A stretch of DNA of 64,000 nucleotides from an uncultured Eubacteriales bacterium (lineage in GTDB: Bacteria > Bacillota > Clostridia > Christensenellales > QALW01), in contig URIR01000001.1 in the NCBI GenBank assembly GCA_900547955.1, positions 1 to 64,000 on the forward strand. The letters are read 5' to 3'. This document shows positions 44,202-55,360 of this stretch, piece by piece. Within the stretch, counting starts at the first letter, position 1; the number at the start of each line of letters is the position of its first letter. The translations under genes were made by a program, and so were the position numbers. The notes below the pieces were generated by a model that saw only the letters and a list, made by a program, of their open reading frames with translations, was not told where the DNA came from and searched no databases.

Positions 44202-46739
44202 TCAGCCGTTTTCAAGAAAATCTTTAAGATAGCGTCCGGTTAAGCTGTCGGAGCATTTGATAATTTGCTCAGGCACGCCGGCCGCGACTATCCTGCCGCC
44301 TGATTGCCCGCCGCCCGGTCCCATGTCCACTATATAATCTGCATTGGCAATCATATCCAGGTCGTGCTCAATAACGATAACTGTTGCGCCTTTTTCAATC
44401 AGCCTTTGAAAAACATCGGTTAAAACGCGTATATCCAGAGGATGCAGGCCTATGGTTGGTTCGTCAAAAACAAATACTGCGTCCGTCTGAGATTTACCCA
44501 TTTCATACGCTATTTTCAGCCTCTGGGCTTCGCCGCCTGATAAAGCGGGCGTAGCTTCGCCCAGCGTAAGATAGCCCAGACCCAGGCTGCAAAGGGTTTC
44601 AAGGCGCTCGCGTATTTTTTTGACGTCAGGCATCAGCTCCAGCGTCTGGGCTATGGTATAATTCATTAGCTCGGGTAAGGAAACGCCTGATTGTTCCTGG
44701 CCGGGCTTTTTAGGCAGCCAGCGAATTTTTTCGCATTCTTTGGAATAGCGCGAGCCGCCGCATTCAGGACAGGTGATTTCCACGTCGGGGAGAAATTGAA
44801 TATCCATGGTGATTTGCCCTGTTCCGTCGCAGGCCGGACAGCGCAGAGCTCCGGTATTATATGAAAAATCTCCCGCCTTCTTCTTCATCGCCTTGGCTGC
44901 GGGCAGACCTGCATATATTCGGCGCAGCTCGTCCAGGATTCCGCTGTATGTCGCAACAGTAGAGCGTATGTTGGCGCCTATAGGGGCTGCGTCAATGATG
45001 TTTACCCGTTCTATGCCCTCTGCTTCCAGGGCTTTTACATGACCTGGCAGAGGCCGGCGGCTGATTTTTGCCTGAAGCGCAGGGACAAGGCTTTCCAAAA
45101 GCAAAGTGGTTTTTCCTGAGCCGGATACTCCCGTTACGGCGGTTAAGCGTCCCTTAGGGAGCTTTAATTCAAGAGCGTGAACGGTATGCAGCGGCTTTGT
45201 TGAAATGGATATTGTTCCATTTTCAAACAGCTCTTCAGCAGGAATTTTAGGACGAAGGCGGGGCAGTTCTTTTCCAGCTAAATATTTTCCAATTAGCGAA
45301 AGCGGATTTGCAATTATTTCCTTAACAGTTCCGGCGGCTATTACGCTGCCGCCGTCAGTTCCGGCGCCGGTCCCCATTTCTATCAGCCAATCGGCCGCTT
45401 TAAGCACGCGCGTGTCATGGTCGACGAGCACGACGGAATTGCCGCGGGAAATCAGGTCGCGTATCATGCCGAGAAGCCCGTCTACGTTAGATGGATGCAG
45501 TCCTATAGAAGGCTCGTCCAGCACATAAAGCACCCCTGTGGTCTGGTTTCTGACGGCTCTGGCAAGCTGGACTCGCTGACGTTCGCCCGTAGAAAGAGTA
45601 TTGCCCGCGCGGTCTAGGGTCAGATAGTTAAGTCCGAGCTCAGCCAGCCGCTTGGCGGTATTTATAAATTGGTTTGCTATGCTTTGAGCCATTTCTCGCA
45701 TTGCTTGGGGCATGGTTCGGGGAACGCGCTTTACCCATTCGGTTAATTCCTCAAGAGTCATAGCTGAAGCGGCGGGTAGGTTTATACCGCATAGAAGTGT
45801 GGAACGGGCTCTTTGATTTAAGCGTGAGCCGCCGCAGTCGGGGCATACGTCCTGTTTCAAAAATTTTTCCACGCGCTTCATTCCGCTGTCGTCTTTTACT
45901 TTAGCCAGCGCGTTTTCTACGGTATAAACCGCATTATAGTATGTAAAATCCAGTTCTCCGGCCTGATTGCTGTTTTTAGCCTTATACAAAATGTGCTTTT
46001 TTACCGCAGGGCCGTGAAAAACAATTTCCCGCTCTTGGTCAGTCAGTTCGGAAAAGGGGACATCGGTCCGAACGCCCATTGCCCTGCATACGTCGGTCAT
46101 TAAAGACCACATGAGAGAATTCCACGGAGCGACCGCGCCTTGGTCTATAGTTAGCGAAGCGTCGGGTACCAGCGTAGATTCGTCTACCGTTCTTATCAGG
46201 CCTGTGCCGCCGCAGGTTGGGCAGGCTCCGCTGCTGTTGAAGGAAAAATCCTCTGCGCTCGGCGCTTCAAATACAGCGCCGCAGACAGGGCAGGAGAGGG
46301 GCTTATCTATTGCGGCGTTAACGGTTGGCTCAATGTAATGTCCATTCGGACAGAGATGGCTGCCCAAACGCGAATACATAAGCCGCAGGCTGTTGGTTAG
46401 TTCGGTAGAGGTGCCAAATGTGCTTCGGACGCCAGGTATGGCGGGCCTTTGGTGCAGCGCGAGGGCCGCAGGTATATTTTCTATGCCGTCTATCTTAGCC
46501 TCAGCCGCCTGAGTCATGCGCCGCCGCGTGTAGGCGGATAGCGCTTCAAGATAACGGCGCGAACCTTCGGCGTATAAAACGCCCAGGGCCAGAGAGGATT
46601 TTCCCGAGCCGGAAACTCCTGCAATAGCTGTCAGCCGTCCGAGCGGAATATCGACGTCTATATTTTTGAGGTTGTGTACGCGCGCGCCTCTTATTAAGAT
46701 ATTATCAGGCTGCGTTTTTTCAGTTTCTGTTACATTCAT
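44202..46739 (-). CDS. UvrA-like excinuclease ATPase (short UvrA2 type)
   Basis: An 845-residue ABC-class DNA-repair ATPase with two nucleotide-binding modules. Walker A motifs are GVSGSGKSS and GVSGSGKTT. The first signature is LSTGERQR and the second LSGGEAQR, and Walker B is [11 protein letters not shown] and [11 protein letters not shown]. Zinc-type Cys pairs (CPVC, CPTCGG, CPDCGG, CPACDG, CPECGG) are present. Genuine UvrA is about 940 residues and carries a UvrB-binding domain; this shorter form fits UvrA2-type paralogues, which have been linked to drug tolerance. No uvrB or uvrC is nearby. The ATG is at 46739 with AGCTGTAAAAA upstream, a weak site. Confidence 0.85.
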   Translation of the reverse strand: MNVTETEKTQPDNILIRGARVHNLKNIDVDIPLGRLTAIAGVSGSGKSSLALGVLYAEGSRRYLEALSAYTRRRMTQAAEAKIDGIENIPAALALHQRPAIPGVRSTFGTSTELTNSLRLMYSRLGSHLCPNGHYIEPTVNAAIDKPLSCPVCGAVFEAPSAEDFSFNSSGACPTCGGTGLIRTVDESTLVPDASLTIDQGAVAPWNSLMWSLMTDVCRAMGVRTDVPFSELTDQEREIVFHGPAVKKHILYKAKNSNQAGELDFTYYNAVYTVENALAKVKDDSGMKRVEKFLKQDVCPDCGGSRLNQRARSTLLCGINLPAASAMTLEELTEWVKRVPRTMPQAMREMAQSIANQFINTAKRLAELGLNYLTLDRAGNTLSTGERQRVQLARAVRNQTTGVLYVLDEPSIGLHPSNVDGLLGMIRDLISRGNSVVLVDHDTRVLKAADWLIEMGTGAGTDGGSVIAAGTVKEIIANPLSLIGKYLAGKELPRLRPKIPAEELFENGTISISTKPLHTVHALELKLPKGRLTAVTGVSGSGKTTLLLESLVPALQAKISRRPLPGHVKALEAEGIERVNIIDAAPIGANIRSTVATYSGILDELRRIYAGLPAAKAMKKKAGDFSYNTGALRCPACDGTGQITMDIQFLPDVEITCPECGGSRYSKECEKIRWLPKKPGQEQSGVSLPELMNYTIAQTLELMPDVKKIRERLETLCSLGLGYLTLGEATPALSGGEAQRLKIAYEMGKSQTDAVFVFDEPTIGLHPLDIRVLTDVFQRLIEKGATVIVIEHDLDMIANADYIVDMGPGGGQSGGRIVAAGVPEQIIKCSDSLTGRYLKDFLENG

Positions 46740-46819
46740 TTTTTACAGCTCCGCAAATATTTTATAAAAGCTTTAATGCGGATTTATGCGGCTGTTTGTA
46801 TGAGCCTTAATAAGCAAAT

Positions 46820-46945
46820 GGGGGCGGCGCGGAGCGGCCGAGGGCCGCCCGCCGTAAAAAGGGCATAGGGATAAGTACTCTTAGTCCCTATGCCCTTTTT
46901 ACGGCAGATTTTGGCGCATAAGCGCCAAAATTCCGCGCCGCCCCC
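46820..46945. repeat. Second cloverleaf-like palindrome
   Basis: Outer arms 46820-46833 (GGGGGCGGCGCGGA) and 46932-46945 are exact complements. Inside are three hairpins: 46834-46848 (GCGGCC/GGCCGC, 3-nt loop), 46852-46904 (exact 20-bp arms from CCGTAAAAAGGGCATAGGGA, 13-nt loop) and 46909-46930 (TTTTGGCGC/GCGCCAAAA). It has the same architecture as 33731-33861 but a different sequence. Confidence 0.85.
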
Positions 46946-46978
46946 GTTTATGGCGCAATTATTTTCCGCGCTCAAATT

Positions 46979-47096
46979 ACCCTCAGTTTACAAGGAACTA
47001 CACGCCTCAAAACGGGATAATTTCTTCCTTTTCTGCGTTATCCTCAATCAGCGTACTTCTAGTACGCCTTCTTCGTCTTCCTTGTAAACTGAGGGT
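46979..47096 (+). repeat. Dispersed TIR-bearing repeat, copy 3 (internally deleted)
   Basis: A 118-nt derivative keeping both ends (ACCCTCAGTTTACAAGGAA with its complement) and the first hairpin half (TTTCTGCGTTATCCTCAATC), but lacking the second hairpin. Flanked by TA on both sides. It lies between the UvrA-like gene and gdhA. Confidence 0.85.
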
Positions 47097-47126
47097 ATGA
47101 TTCGCAAAAATAACATACGGATTAAC

Positions 47127-48473
<1,347 letters not shown>

Positions 48474-48511
48474 TTATAAAAATAATCCTGAATGTTTCTG
48501 CATCCAAAATA

Positions 48512-48540
48512 ATTATATAAAAACATGAAAAAATCTGCAA
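48512..48540 (-). promoter_or_regulatory. Candidate promoter of gdhA
   Basis: Minus-strand TTGCAG (48535-48540), 17-nt spacer, TATAAT (48512-48517), about 55 nt upstream of the start. Confidence 0.6.
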
Positions 48541-49086
48541 CAATTTTTTGCATCATGAGCCGGATTTTAATGAAAAAAATAGCAATTAGCTTGTTTTTAT
48601 GTGTGTTTTGAAAGCTGCATGCATGAAAAGCCGAATGAAATTTCATTTTTTATGCCGCTGACTGGCGATGCGTTTTATTGCGCAATGCTTGAATTGCCTG
48701 AGTACTGCTAATAATTATTAACGCGTGCGTATGGGAAAAAAAGAGACCCATATCGATTTCAGAGGATTTTCAACTTAGTTTGACTTAATGATATATTTAA
48801 TGTAAAATAAATTATACAATACAAGCAAATTATATTGCCTTTTTGTATAAATGCCAGTCGGGAACGCTTTCATGCGCGGTTACTTGCGTTTCTGACAACC
48901 GTCGGAATGTATAGTCTGCAAAAAAATCCGACAGTATAAGCGGACGAGCTTTTGATTAAAAGGGCAGGGCAAAGAAATATTAGAGCGTTTTTTGGATGCC
49001 AACGCAGAAAAACGTAACAATGCGTTTTCTATTAAAAAGTATTGTATTGTTTGAGCGTTTAATTTTAGGAGGGGGATATAGAATTA
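48541..49086. other. Intergenic region between gdhA and the ROK regulator
   Basis: About 550 AT-rich nt between divergent genes. I see no terminator, RNA motif or ORF to support. The regulator's own promoter must lie here but no clean match was found. Confidence 0.35.
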
Positions 49087-50259
49087 ATGCTTACGGCTAA
49101 GGGTATGAACAGCAGCGATTTAAGGCAAAAAAACAGAGGGCTTGTTTTAAAACTGGCGGCTACTCAGGATGAGGCGTCCCGCATCTCCATTACACGGGAG
49201 ACTGGACTGTCCAAAATGACTGTTACGAATATAGTTTCAGAATTAATTAACCAAGGCTATTTAATTCAAGCCAGCTGCCAAAAGAACGGCGGGGCAGGGC
49301 GAAATCCTGTTTTGCTGGATATTGCTCCGCAGGCTCCCGTCGTTTTGGGCTTTTATATATCCCGTCTGTACGTGGAGGCCGCGCTTTCTAATCTAAAAGG
49401 CCGTTTGTTTTGGCGTAGGAGGGTGTCTCTGGAAAATGAAAGCGCGAAAAGCCTTGAGGATAAAATAATCGGGCTGGCCAGAATGGCTATGCAGTATTCT
49501 AAGAGCAGACTCCTGGGCATAGGGGTTTCAGCTATAGGACCGCTGGAGCAGAACGAGGGCGTTATTCTTAATCCAACCCATTTTTACGGAATAGAGGATT
49601 TTCCGGTCAGGGCCTTGCTGGAAAGAGAGTGCGGCATAAGGACGTATGTAAGCAATGATACAAACGCCGCGGCCTTGGCCGAGCTGCTGCTTGGAGCCGG
49701 CAAGGAGCTGGAGAATTTTATTTATATAGGAATTTCAAGCGGTATAGGCGCTGGCATAGTTTCGCAGGGGGAGCTATATCAGAACGGCAGCGGTTATGCC
49801 GGAGAGCTGGGTCATACCACGATAAAATATGACGGAGAGCAATGCGCCTGCGGAAACAGAGGCTGTTTGGAATTATATGCGAATATACATACTCTGATAA
49901 AAAGCCTTGCGCATGCCGGCGCTTTGGAGGCTGAGGATATTTCCCCGTCGCGGTTTGAAGAGCTTTCATTGATGGATAAATGCGATAAGGTTTTCAGCGA
50001 TACGGCGTTAAAGCTTTCTTATGCGCTTATAAATGCGGTCAACCTTTTTAATCCTCAGAAAATATTTTTGGGACATGAAGGATGCAGGCTTCCGGAAAAG
50101 TATATTGCTGAGATGGAGGAATATGTAAACAGACACATATTTGCAGCTAAAGTCAACAAAATAAAAATAGAACGGTCTTATTTTGGAGAGGATTCGCCTT
50201 TATACGGCGGAATATGCTGCGTTTTGGATAAATTATTTGATGGAGATATCTTTTTATGA
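49087..50259 (+). CDS. ROK-family transcriptional regulator
   Basis: A 390-residue ROK protein with an N-terminal winged helix-turn-helix (ISITRETGLSKMTVTNIVSEL then GYL) and an actin-like sugar-kinase-type domain. The zinc motif is CACGNRGCLELYA, preceded by GELGHTT, the ROK signature with the metal-binding His. GIGVSAIGPLE lies near the middle. NagC/XylR-type ROK proteins sense sugars or sugar phosphates. The gene may repress the divergent gdhA or the downstream lipoprotein, whose start overlaps it by 4 nt. RBS TAGGAGGGGG. Confidence 0.9.
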   Translation: MLTAKGMNSSDLRQKNRGLVLKLAATQDEASRISITRETGLSKMTVTNIVSELINQGYLIQASCQKNGGAGRNPVLLDIAPQAPVVLGFYISRLYVEAALSNLKGRLFWRRRVSLENESAKSLEDKIIGLARMAMQYSKSRLLGIGVSAIGPLEQNEGVILNPTHFYGIEDFPVRALLERECGIRTYVSNDTNAAALAELLLGAGKELENFIYIGISSGIGAGIVSQGELYQNGSGYAGELGHTTIKYDGEQCACGNRGCLELYANIHTLIKSLAHAGALEAEDISPSRFEELSLMDKCDKVFSDTALKLSYALINAVNLFNPQKIFLGHEGCRLPEKYIAEMEEYVNRHIFAAKVNKIKIERSYFGEDSPLYGGICCVLDKLFDGDIFL

Positions 50260-51254
50260 AAATTAAATCTGCGCTTTTACTGCTTATAGCCGCCGTTTTA
50301 ATAATGGGAGGGTGCGCGGTAACGTCGGCGCCGGGAAATTCTGGTTTGCAGACGCTAAATACCCATCCTCCCGTCGCTACGCCCGCGCCTGCGCCCGAAG
50401 GAGTTATGGCTGACGCTGTTTCAGGCCGTTTTGCGCTGTATAACGGGAATTTATATTATGCCTCGTCAGACAGTATATGCGTTTTGGAGAATAATGCGCA
50501 GAGCACTCGCGTGCTTGCTCTGGCCGATACTCCGAGCAGGCTGACAGTTATAGACGGGGTGCTGTATTATCTGGCCGTTGCTCAGCGGGACGATAATTTT
50601 TCTCCCAGCTCCTATACGGTAAATTCGATTAATTTGGAGACGGGAGAGTTGTTGGGGCTGGCGTACTGCGAACAGAACTGGTACTATATTTATAACGGCA
50701 GCGTGTATACTCTGGGAGAGGAGGGCATATATGCTCAGGAGATTGGCCAGGAGGAGCAGAGCCTGGTTATGGACGGTTTTATTACTTCCCCCTCCGGATT
50801 GGAAAATAATGTTTTTATGAGCTTAGGCGAGGATTTGGCTGTTTATAATATCTCAAGCGGTCAATATGAAATACTGCTTGAGGGAGCGGCTCCTATGAAT
50901 ATAACTCCGCTTGAGGACGGTCTGCTTTATAGTGACGAAGTAAGCGAATATATGTATTTTTATGATTATGAAAGCGGCAGGTCGGAGCTTTTAAACGGCG
51001 CGCCCAATTATGGAGTTACAATATACGAGGGTAAATATTATTATGTCAGCAATGACGGTACGGCGGCGCTCTATATGCTTTCGGACGGTTCAAGCGAGGA
51101 AAAGGTGCTGGAACTAGGAGAGCTTTTGGCTTGCTCGGCGCCGTGCTTTATGGGAGAATACACATATTTCGTCATTCATGCGGACGATTATATAGGCCTG
51201 GTTAGGTATGACCAATCGGGCGTACAGACGCGGCTTTCGGCGGCGGGCGGCTGA
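50256..51254 (+). CDS. Lipoprotein with beta-propeller-like (DUF5050-type) repeats
   Basis: A 332-residue secreted lipoprotein. The signal MKIKSALLLLIAAVLIMGG ends in a lipobox before Cys. A Pro-rich linker (PPVATPAPAPEG) follows. The rest has repeated Tyr-rich blade-like segments: NGNLYYASSDSI, GVLYYLAVAQ, DGLLYSDEVSEYMYFYDY, GKYYYVSNDG. This matches DUF5050-like beta-propellers. Its ATG overlaps the ROK regulator stop by 4 nt, so the two are co-expressed. Function unknown; a sensor or wall-associated role is possible. Confidence 0.8.
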   Translation: MKIKSALLLLIAAVLIMGGCAVTSAPGNSGLQTLNTHPPVATPAPAPEGVMADAVSGRFALYNGNLYYASSDSICVLENNAQSTRVLALADTPSRLTVIDGVLYYLAVAQRDDNFSPSSYTVNSINLETGELLGLAYCEQNWYYIYNGSVYTLGEEGIYAQEIGQEEQSLVMDGFITSPSGLENNVFMSLGEDLAVYNISSGQYEILLEGAAPMNITPLEDGLLYSDEVSEYMYFYDYESGRSELLNGAPNYGVTIYEGKYYYVSNDGTAALYMLSDGSSEEKVLELGELLACSAPCFMGEYTYFVIHADDYIGLVRYDQSGVQTRLSAAGG

Positions 51255-51330
51255 ATGGTCCGGCTCTGATGCAATATGATTTACATAGAGCATACGACGG
51301 ATAATTGTTGAGAGCATGCCCTGCTTTTAT

Positions 51331-51371
51331 GCCGGAATGCGTAATGCCAAAATTACGCATTCCGGCTTTTT
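51331..51371 (+). terminator. Terminator after the ROK-lipoprotein operon
   Basis: GCCGGAATGCGTAAT (51331-51345), 6-nt loop, exact complement (51352-51366), then TTTTT. Confidence 0.92.
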
Positions 51372-51552
51372 GCTGCGCGTTTAGGTCGATTTTGGTGTTT
51401 GTTAAGCAAAAAATACTGAAGAAAATGCAATTAAAGGAATGATTGGAATTAGTTCGACGGGCTAAATAAGGACTTCGTTCGGAGCCCGCCGTGAAATTGC
51501 TGCCCGGCTCTTGCCGGCGCTTTTTATGCGCAGCTGCCTGCGAAAAAATGGG

Positions 51553-52494
51553 CTAGGCGGTTTTTATTGTTACTATGAAGCCGTCTATATTATTTCCTGA
51601 AACTGTAAAGGGCATATCCTCGGGGACGGGCAGTCCTTTTGAGCAGTTCTCAGCTGAAACGTAGTATATTTCATATTTGCTGCCGCTGTAGGTTTTAACA
51701 AAAAGATGTTCCTGTTCAAATGCGTGCTCCCTGAGCATCGCTATGTATTCCTCCAGACATAAATTCTGTTCAAACATATATTGGGCGTGAGCCTGTCCTA
51801 CATATCTTAAATGCCATGGCTCGCCGTGTACTCCCGTAATATCCGATTTTGCCTGGTCATAGCGCACTATAAGCCCGTATCGGTATGCGTTGCTTATTAT
51901 ATAGGAATATTGGTCCTTTCCGTCGAAGGGGAAGCTGGCGCCCTCCCGGTATATGCCCAAATCCACGGCAAGTCCGCTGTGGTGCTCGCTGGCGCCTGGC
52001 GCGGCGGTCCAATAGGGAGAACCCTGCGTTTTGTCTGAATTATCATATAATTCCTGCTGTTTTTCCAGACTGCGGTATCCGCTTAATGCTATAACGTCTT
52101 TTAGCTGCGTGGTATTGTAAAAATCCTCCATAAGCTGATTCAAGGCGCTGACTAACTGGGGAGCGGCCAGGACGTTCTTATCCTTTGCCATATAGTATTT
52201 ATTTTTGTTTTCATATATACTCAGCATATTTATGTCGTTATCTTCAAAATTATAGAGGTTGTCCGCGTTTATAAGTATAAGATTTCCTGAATGTATTTCG
52301 GAGGGGGAACAGCTCATATATAAATAGCCGTCCGGAAGAGCCTGAGAGCAGGAATTGGAGGCGGAAAGAAAGGTATTTGAATCCGTGCTTACCATAAGTA
52401 CGAGCTGTACGGCAAATACAATAAGGAGCAGAAGAGATGCAATAATAATACCGTCTGTTTTTTTCTGTTTCTTTAACCTTTGCAGGAGAGCCAA
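51553..52494 (-). CDS. D-alanyl-D-alanine carboxypeptidase, VanY/M15B family
   Basis: A 313-residue zinc peptidase. One N-terminal membrane segment (about 17-33, IIIASLLLLIVFAVQLVLM) anchors it outside. The M15B core has LSGYRSLEKQQELYD, GASEHHSGLAVDLG (zinc ligands His and Asp) and HGEPWHLRYVG (catalytic Glu and His). It should trim D-Ala from peptidoglycan stems. No vancomycin-resistance genes are nearby, so it is a housekeeping cell-wall enzyme. Divergent from the PG-binding gene. Confidence 0.9.
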   Translation of the reverse strand: MALLQRLKKQKKTDGIIIASLLLLIVFAVQLVLMVSTDSNTFLSASNSCSQALPDGYLYMSCSPSEIHSGNLILINADNLYNFEDNDINMLSIYENKNKYYMAKDKNVLAAPQLVSALNQLMEDFYNTTQLKDVIALSGYRSLEKQQELYDNSDKTQGSPYWTAAPGASEHHSGLAVDLGIYREGASFPFDGKDQYSYIISNAYRYGLIVRYDQAKSDITGVHGEPWHLRYVGQAHAQYMFEQNLCLEEYIAMLREHAFEQEHLFVKTYSGSKYEIYYVSAENCSKGLPVPEDMPFTVSGNNIDGFIVTIKTA

Positions 52495-52624
52495 ATAAAC
52501 ACCCTCTTTCTATTTTCTAGTATAAAATAATTTGAATTACTAATCAATCTCTAATATTGAAAAATATACGCAGTAAATGTAAATAAATGGATTAAAAATA
52601 ACTGATTTATTAATAATTTAGCTC

Positions 52625-52653
52625 TTGACATACCGGTATGACTGTATTATAAT
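52625..52653 (+). promoter_or_regulatory. Consensus promoter immediately before the PG-binding gene
   Basis: TTGACA (52625-52630), 17-nt spacer, TATAAT (52648-52653): both boxes are perfect. The ATG at 52660 is 7 nt after the -10 box, so the transcript probably starts at the start codon. Confidence 0.88.
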
Positions 52654-52659
52654 TGCTTT

Positions 52660-54447
52660 ATGATGTTTAAGAAATATTTATGTAACATTTATGTAACAAT
52701 CAGAGGCTTCTTTCGCAGGCTGAATCCAAATTTGCTTAAGGGGACTGGAGTTTTATTTCTTGCCGGAATAATAGTATGCGTATGTATGCTGCCTGTTCCG
52801 CAGAAAGCCGCTTCTTCCTCAAATTATCTGGACGAGGAGAGTATGGACAGCAGGGACGCCGGCGCTATGGTCGTTATGGAATTAGGCGCAAATGGCTCGG
52901 AGGTGGTAAAGCTTCAAAGGCGTCTTAACCAGCTTGGCTATTATACCGACCATGCTACCGGTGTATACGACGGCAAAACTGCAAGTGCGGTAGGCGAATT
53001 TCAGCGGCAGAATGAATTGAATGAGACGGGCAAGGCGGATTATACTACGCTGGATATGATTTACAACCAGGAGAATACTGCTAAGGTTCCTGGGACGGAC
53101 AAATCCTATCAATATGGAGATAGCGGCGAAGAGGTCGCCCTTATTCAAAAGGGATTGGCGGTCGCTGGATATTTTAAATTAGACTGCGACGGCATGTATG
53201 GTCTTGCCACACGCAGCGCGGTTATGAATTTTCAAGCAGATAACGGCCTGCTCGCAAACGGAAAGGCTTCAGGCGAAACTTTTGAATTGCTCAGCGAGAT
53301 TGCACAGCCGGCTGGAACGAGCGAATATGCCGCGGTAAACGAGCAGTCCTCTGAAGAAGAGATTACGGCTGTTCAGCAGGCTTTAGCCGATCTGGGCTAT
53401 ATGTCCGCCGATAATTTGACAGGCTATTTTGGCAGTATAACTCAAAGCGCTCTGGAGCGCTTTCAGGAGCAGTTTGGAATTTCGGCGACAGGTGAAGCGG
53501 ACGCGCAGACTGTGCAGCTGCTTAATTACATAGTAGATTACAGAGGCATAGGGGGCAGCGCTCAGCCTAAATATGCTACGTTGAATCCGGGGGACAGCGG
53601 CCAGGCGGTAAACGGCCTGCAGGAAGCGCTGAAAAAATTGGGCTATTTCAGCGGCAGTACTACAGAATTTTTCGGGGATAAAACAGAGGAGGCCCTCAGA
53701 AGCTTTCAGGATTATGTAGGGCTTGCGGATACCGGCATAGCCAATTCGCGCACGCAGGATAAGCTTTATACGCTTGCGTCTAAAATGCCCTCCACGCTTA
53801 AGAACTATAAGCTGCTTGAGCAGGAGGATGAATCGGTGGCGGTACGCCGTCTTCAGACGGGCTTAAAGGAGCTGGGATATTTTAGTGGTAATGTAACTTC
53901 GTATTTCGGCAGCAAAACGTATGATTCAGTACGCAAATTCCAGCGCGCAAAGGGCTTGACGGTAACCGGTAAGGCGGATATTGCCACCCAGCGTCTGCTT
54001 TTCTCCCTTGCGCCGGATGCTGAGGATATAGAGGTTATAGAAAAAATAAATTGGTTTAACGAGGCAAAGAATCTTTTTAAGATAGGTACGACCGCTAAAA
54101 TTATAGACGTTACAACAGGCCGCAGTTTTACCGTAAAGCGCACGGGCGGATACAATCATGCGGACGTAGAGCCTATAAGCGCGTCGGATACTGCTACAAT
54201 GAAAAAAATGCTGGGAAGCTGGTCCTGGAACAGGCGGCCTATAATAGTTGTGTATAACGGACGCTATTTAGCTGCGTCTATGAACGGAATGCCTCATTCC
54301 TTTGACAAGGTTTCAGGCAATAATTTTTCGGGCCATTTCTGCATACATTTTGCAGGCAGCAGGACGCATGGTACAAACAGAGTGGACGAAGCGCATCAGG
54401 CGGCTGTTGCAAAGGCGTATGCCAACGGATATAAAGTGCTTGAGTAG
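52660..54447 (+). CDS. Multi-PG-binding-domain wall protein
   Basis: A 595-residue membrane-anchored wall protein. Basic residues precede a membrane segment (GVLFLAGIIVCVCMLPVP, about 30-47). Five peptidoglycan_binding_1 modules follow, each built as LQRRLNQLGYYTD...G-YDGKT--AV-EFQR (examples: LQRRLNQLGYY, IQKGLAVAGYF, VQQALADLGYM, LQEALKKLGYF, LQTGLKELGYF). The last 135 residues form a conserved C-terminal domain with IIDVTTGRSFTVKRTGGYNH, SASMNGMPHSF-like text and GHFCIHFAGSRTHGTNRVD, whose Cys and His might be catalytic. No ribosome binding site exists before the ATG; the gene seems to be leaderless. Divergent from the VanY-type enzyme. Confidence 0.88.
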   Translation: MMFKKYLCNIYVTIRGFFRRLNPNLLKGTGVLFLAGIIVCVCMLPVPQKAASSSNYLDEESMDSRDAGAMVVMELGANGSEVVKLQRRLNQLGYYTDHATGVYDGKTASAVGEFQRQNELNETGKADYTTLDMIYNQENTAKVPGTDKSYQYGDSGEEVALIQKGLAVAGYFKLDCDGMYGLATRSAVMNFQADNGLLANGKASGETFELLSEIAQPAGTSEYAAVNEQSSEEEITAVQQALADLGYMSADNLTGYFGSITQSALERFQEQFGISATGEADAQTVQLLNYIVDYRGIGGSAQPKYATLNPGDSGQAVNGLQEALKKLGYFSGSTTEFFGDKTEEALRSFQDYVGLADTGIANSRTQDKLYTLASKMPSTLKNYKLLEQEDESVAVRRLQTGLKELGYFSGNVTSYFGSKTYDSVRKFQRAKGLTVTGKADIATQRLLFSLAPDAEDIEVIEKINWFNEAKNLFKIGTTAKIIDVTTGRSFTVKRTGGYNHADVEPISASDTATMKKMLGSWSWNRRPIIVVYNGRYLAASMNGMPHSFDKVSGNNFSGHFCIHFAGSRTHGTNRVDEAHQAAVAKAYANGYKVLE

Positions 54448-54583
54448 TTTTTGTATCAGCGTTTGAGGCTATAATGCTTGCTGAAGAAGAATACGGAGAT
54501 TTTTGCTTGAATTGAATATTAATTAAAAGGACCGCCTTTCAGGCACAATCCATAAGGAAGTTATATAGAAAATACATGGATAA

Positions 54584-54626
54584 GCAGAAGTCCGCACCCT
54601 GAAAAAGGTGCGGACTTCTGCTTTGG
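54584..54626 (+). terminator. Terminator after the PG-binding gene
   Basis: GCAGAAGTCCGCACC (54584-54598), 8-nt loop, exact complement (54607-54621), then TTTGG. It could also serve the convergent GNAT gene. Confidence 0.75.
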
Positions 54627-54725
54627 ATTGCGGCTTCACAATCCGATACTTGCTAAACCTGTATGTAGACACAGTCGTTTAGAAAGTGCTCTCATACGCC
54701 AACCGCTAAGCCAAATATTTCATTA

Positions 54726-55175
54726 TTATATTGTTGATTTAACAAATAGCTGATCAATTGAACCAAATATTGTTTTATAATTACCCAATTTTTCAAACCC
54801 ATATTTCTCGTATAGTCCGATTTCTCCACTCATGATATATACTTTTTCATATCCTATCTCACGAGCATATAAAATTGCGCTCTGAATCATAAACTCTGAT
54901 AATCTATTACCACGGTATGGTTCATCAACAAAAACAAATCCTATAAATGGTGTAAACTGATATTCTTTGGGTAGCTCATCCTTTTCAGTCAATGTGCAGA
55001 AGCCTACCACTTTTCCATTTACACAGGCAATAAATACTCTTTCCCATGTATTGAAGTCATTATTTTTCATCTTTTGAGCCAAATAAGGACCTGCTTTCCA
55101 TGAGCATTTTTCAGCCAAACAAATAGTTTCATTCCAATATTTATGTATTTGGGTCATGCAATAAATTTCAGTCAC
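54726..55175 (-). CDS. GNAT family N-acetyltransferase
   Basis: A 149-residue GNAT enzyme transferring an acyl group from acyl-CoA. VFVDEPYRGNRLSEFMIQSA is motif A, with the R/Q-x-x-G-x-G/A pyrophosphate loop as YRGNRL, and YEKYGFEKLGNY near the end is motif B. The acceptor is unknown. ATG after GGAGGATAATAC. It is monocistronic; AT-rich compared with neighbours. Confidence 0.85.
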   Translation of the reverse strand: MTEIYCMTQIHKYWNETICLAEKCSWKAGPYLAQKMKNNDFNTWERVFIACVNGKVVGFCTLTEKDELPKEYQFTPFIGFVFVDEPYRGNRLSEFMIQSAILYAREIGYEKVYIMSGEIGLYEKYGFEKLGNYKTIFGSIDQLFVKSTI

Positions 55176-55295
55176 GTATTATCCTCCTAATAAAAATCCC
55201 CATTTATCGTATTGTAAGTATAGCGCATAATCATAAATGAAAATCAACACTACTCTTGGCATGCTGCCATATATTCTGCCTCGTTAAATAAATTT

Positions 55296-55328
55296 AAGGG
55301 GGACTCTTCCTTACGGAGAGTCCCCCTT
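55296..55328. terminator. Terminator of the Amt-PII gene
   Basis: AAGGGGGACTCT (55296-55307) with its exact complement (55317-55328). T-rich sequence lies on both sides. It follows the amt stop on the minus strand by about 33 nt. Confidence 0.8.
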
Positions 55329-55360
55329 TCTCTCATAAATGAGAAGAGCGGCCCTTTTTA

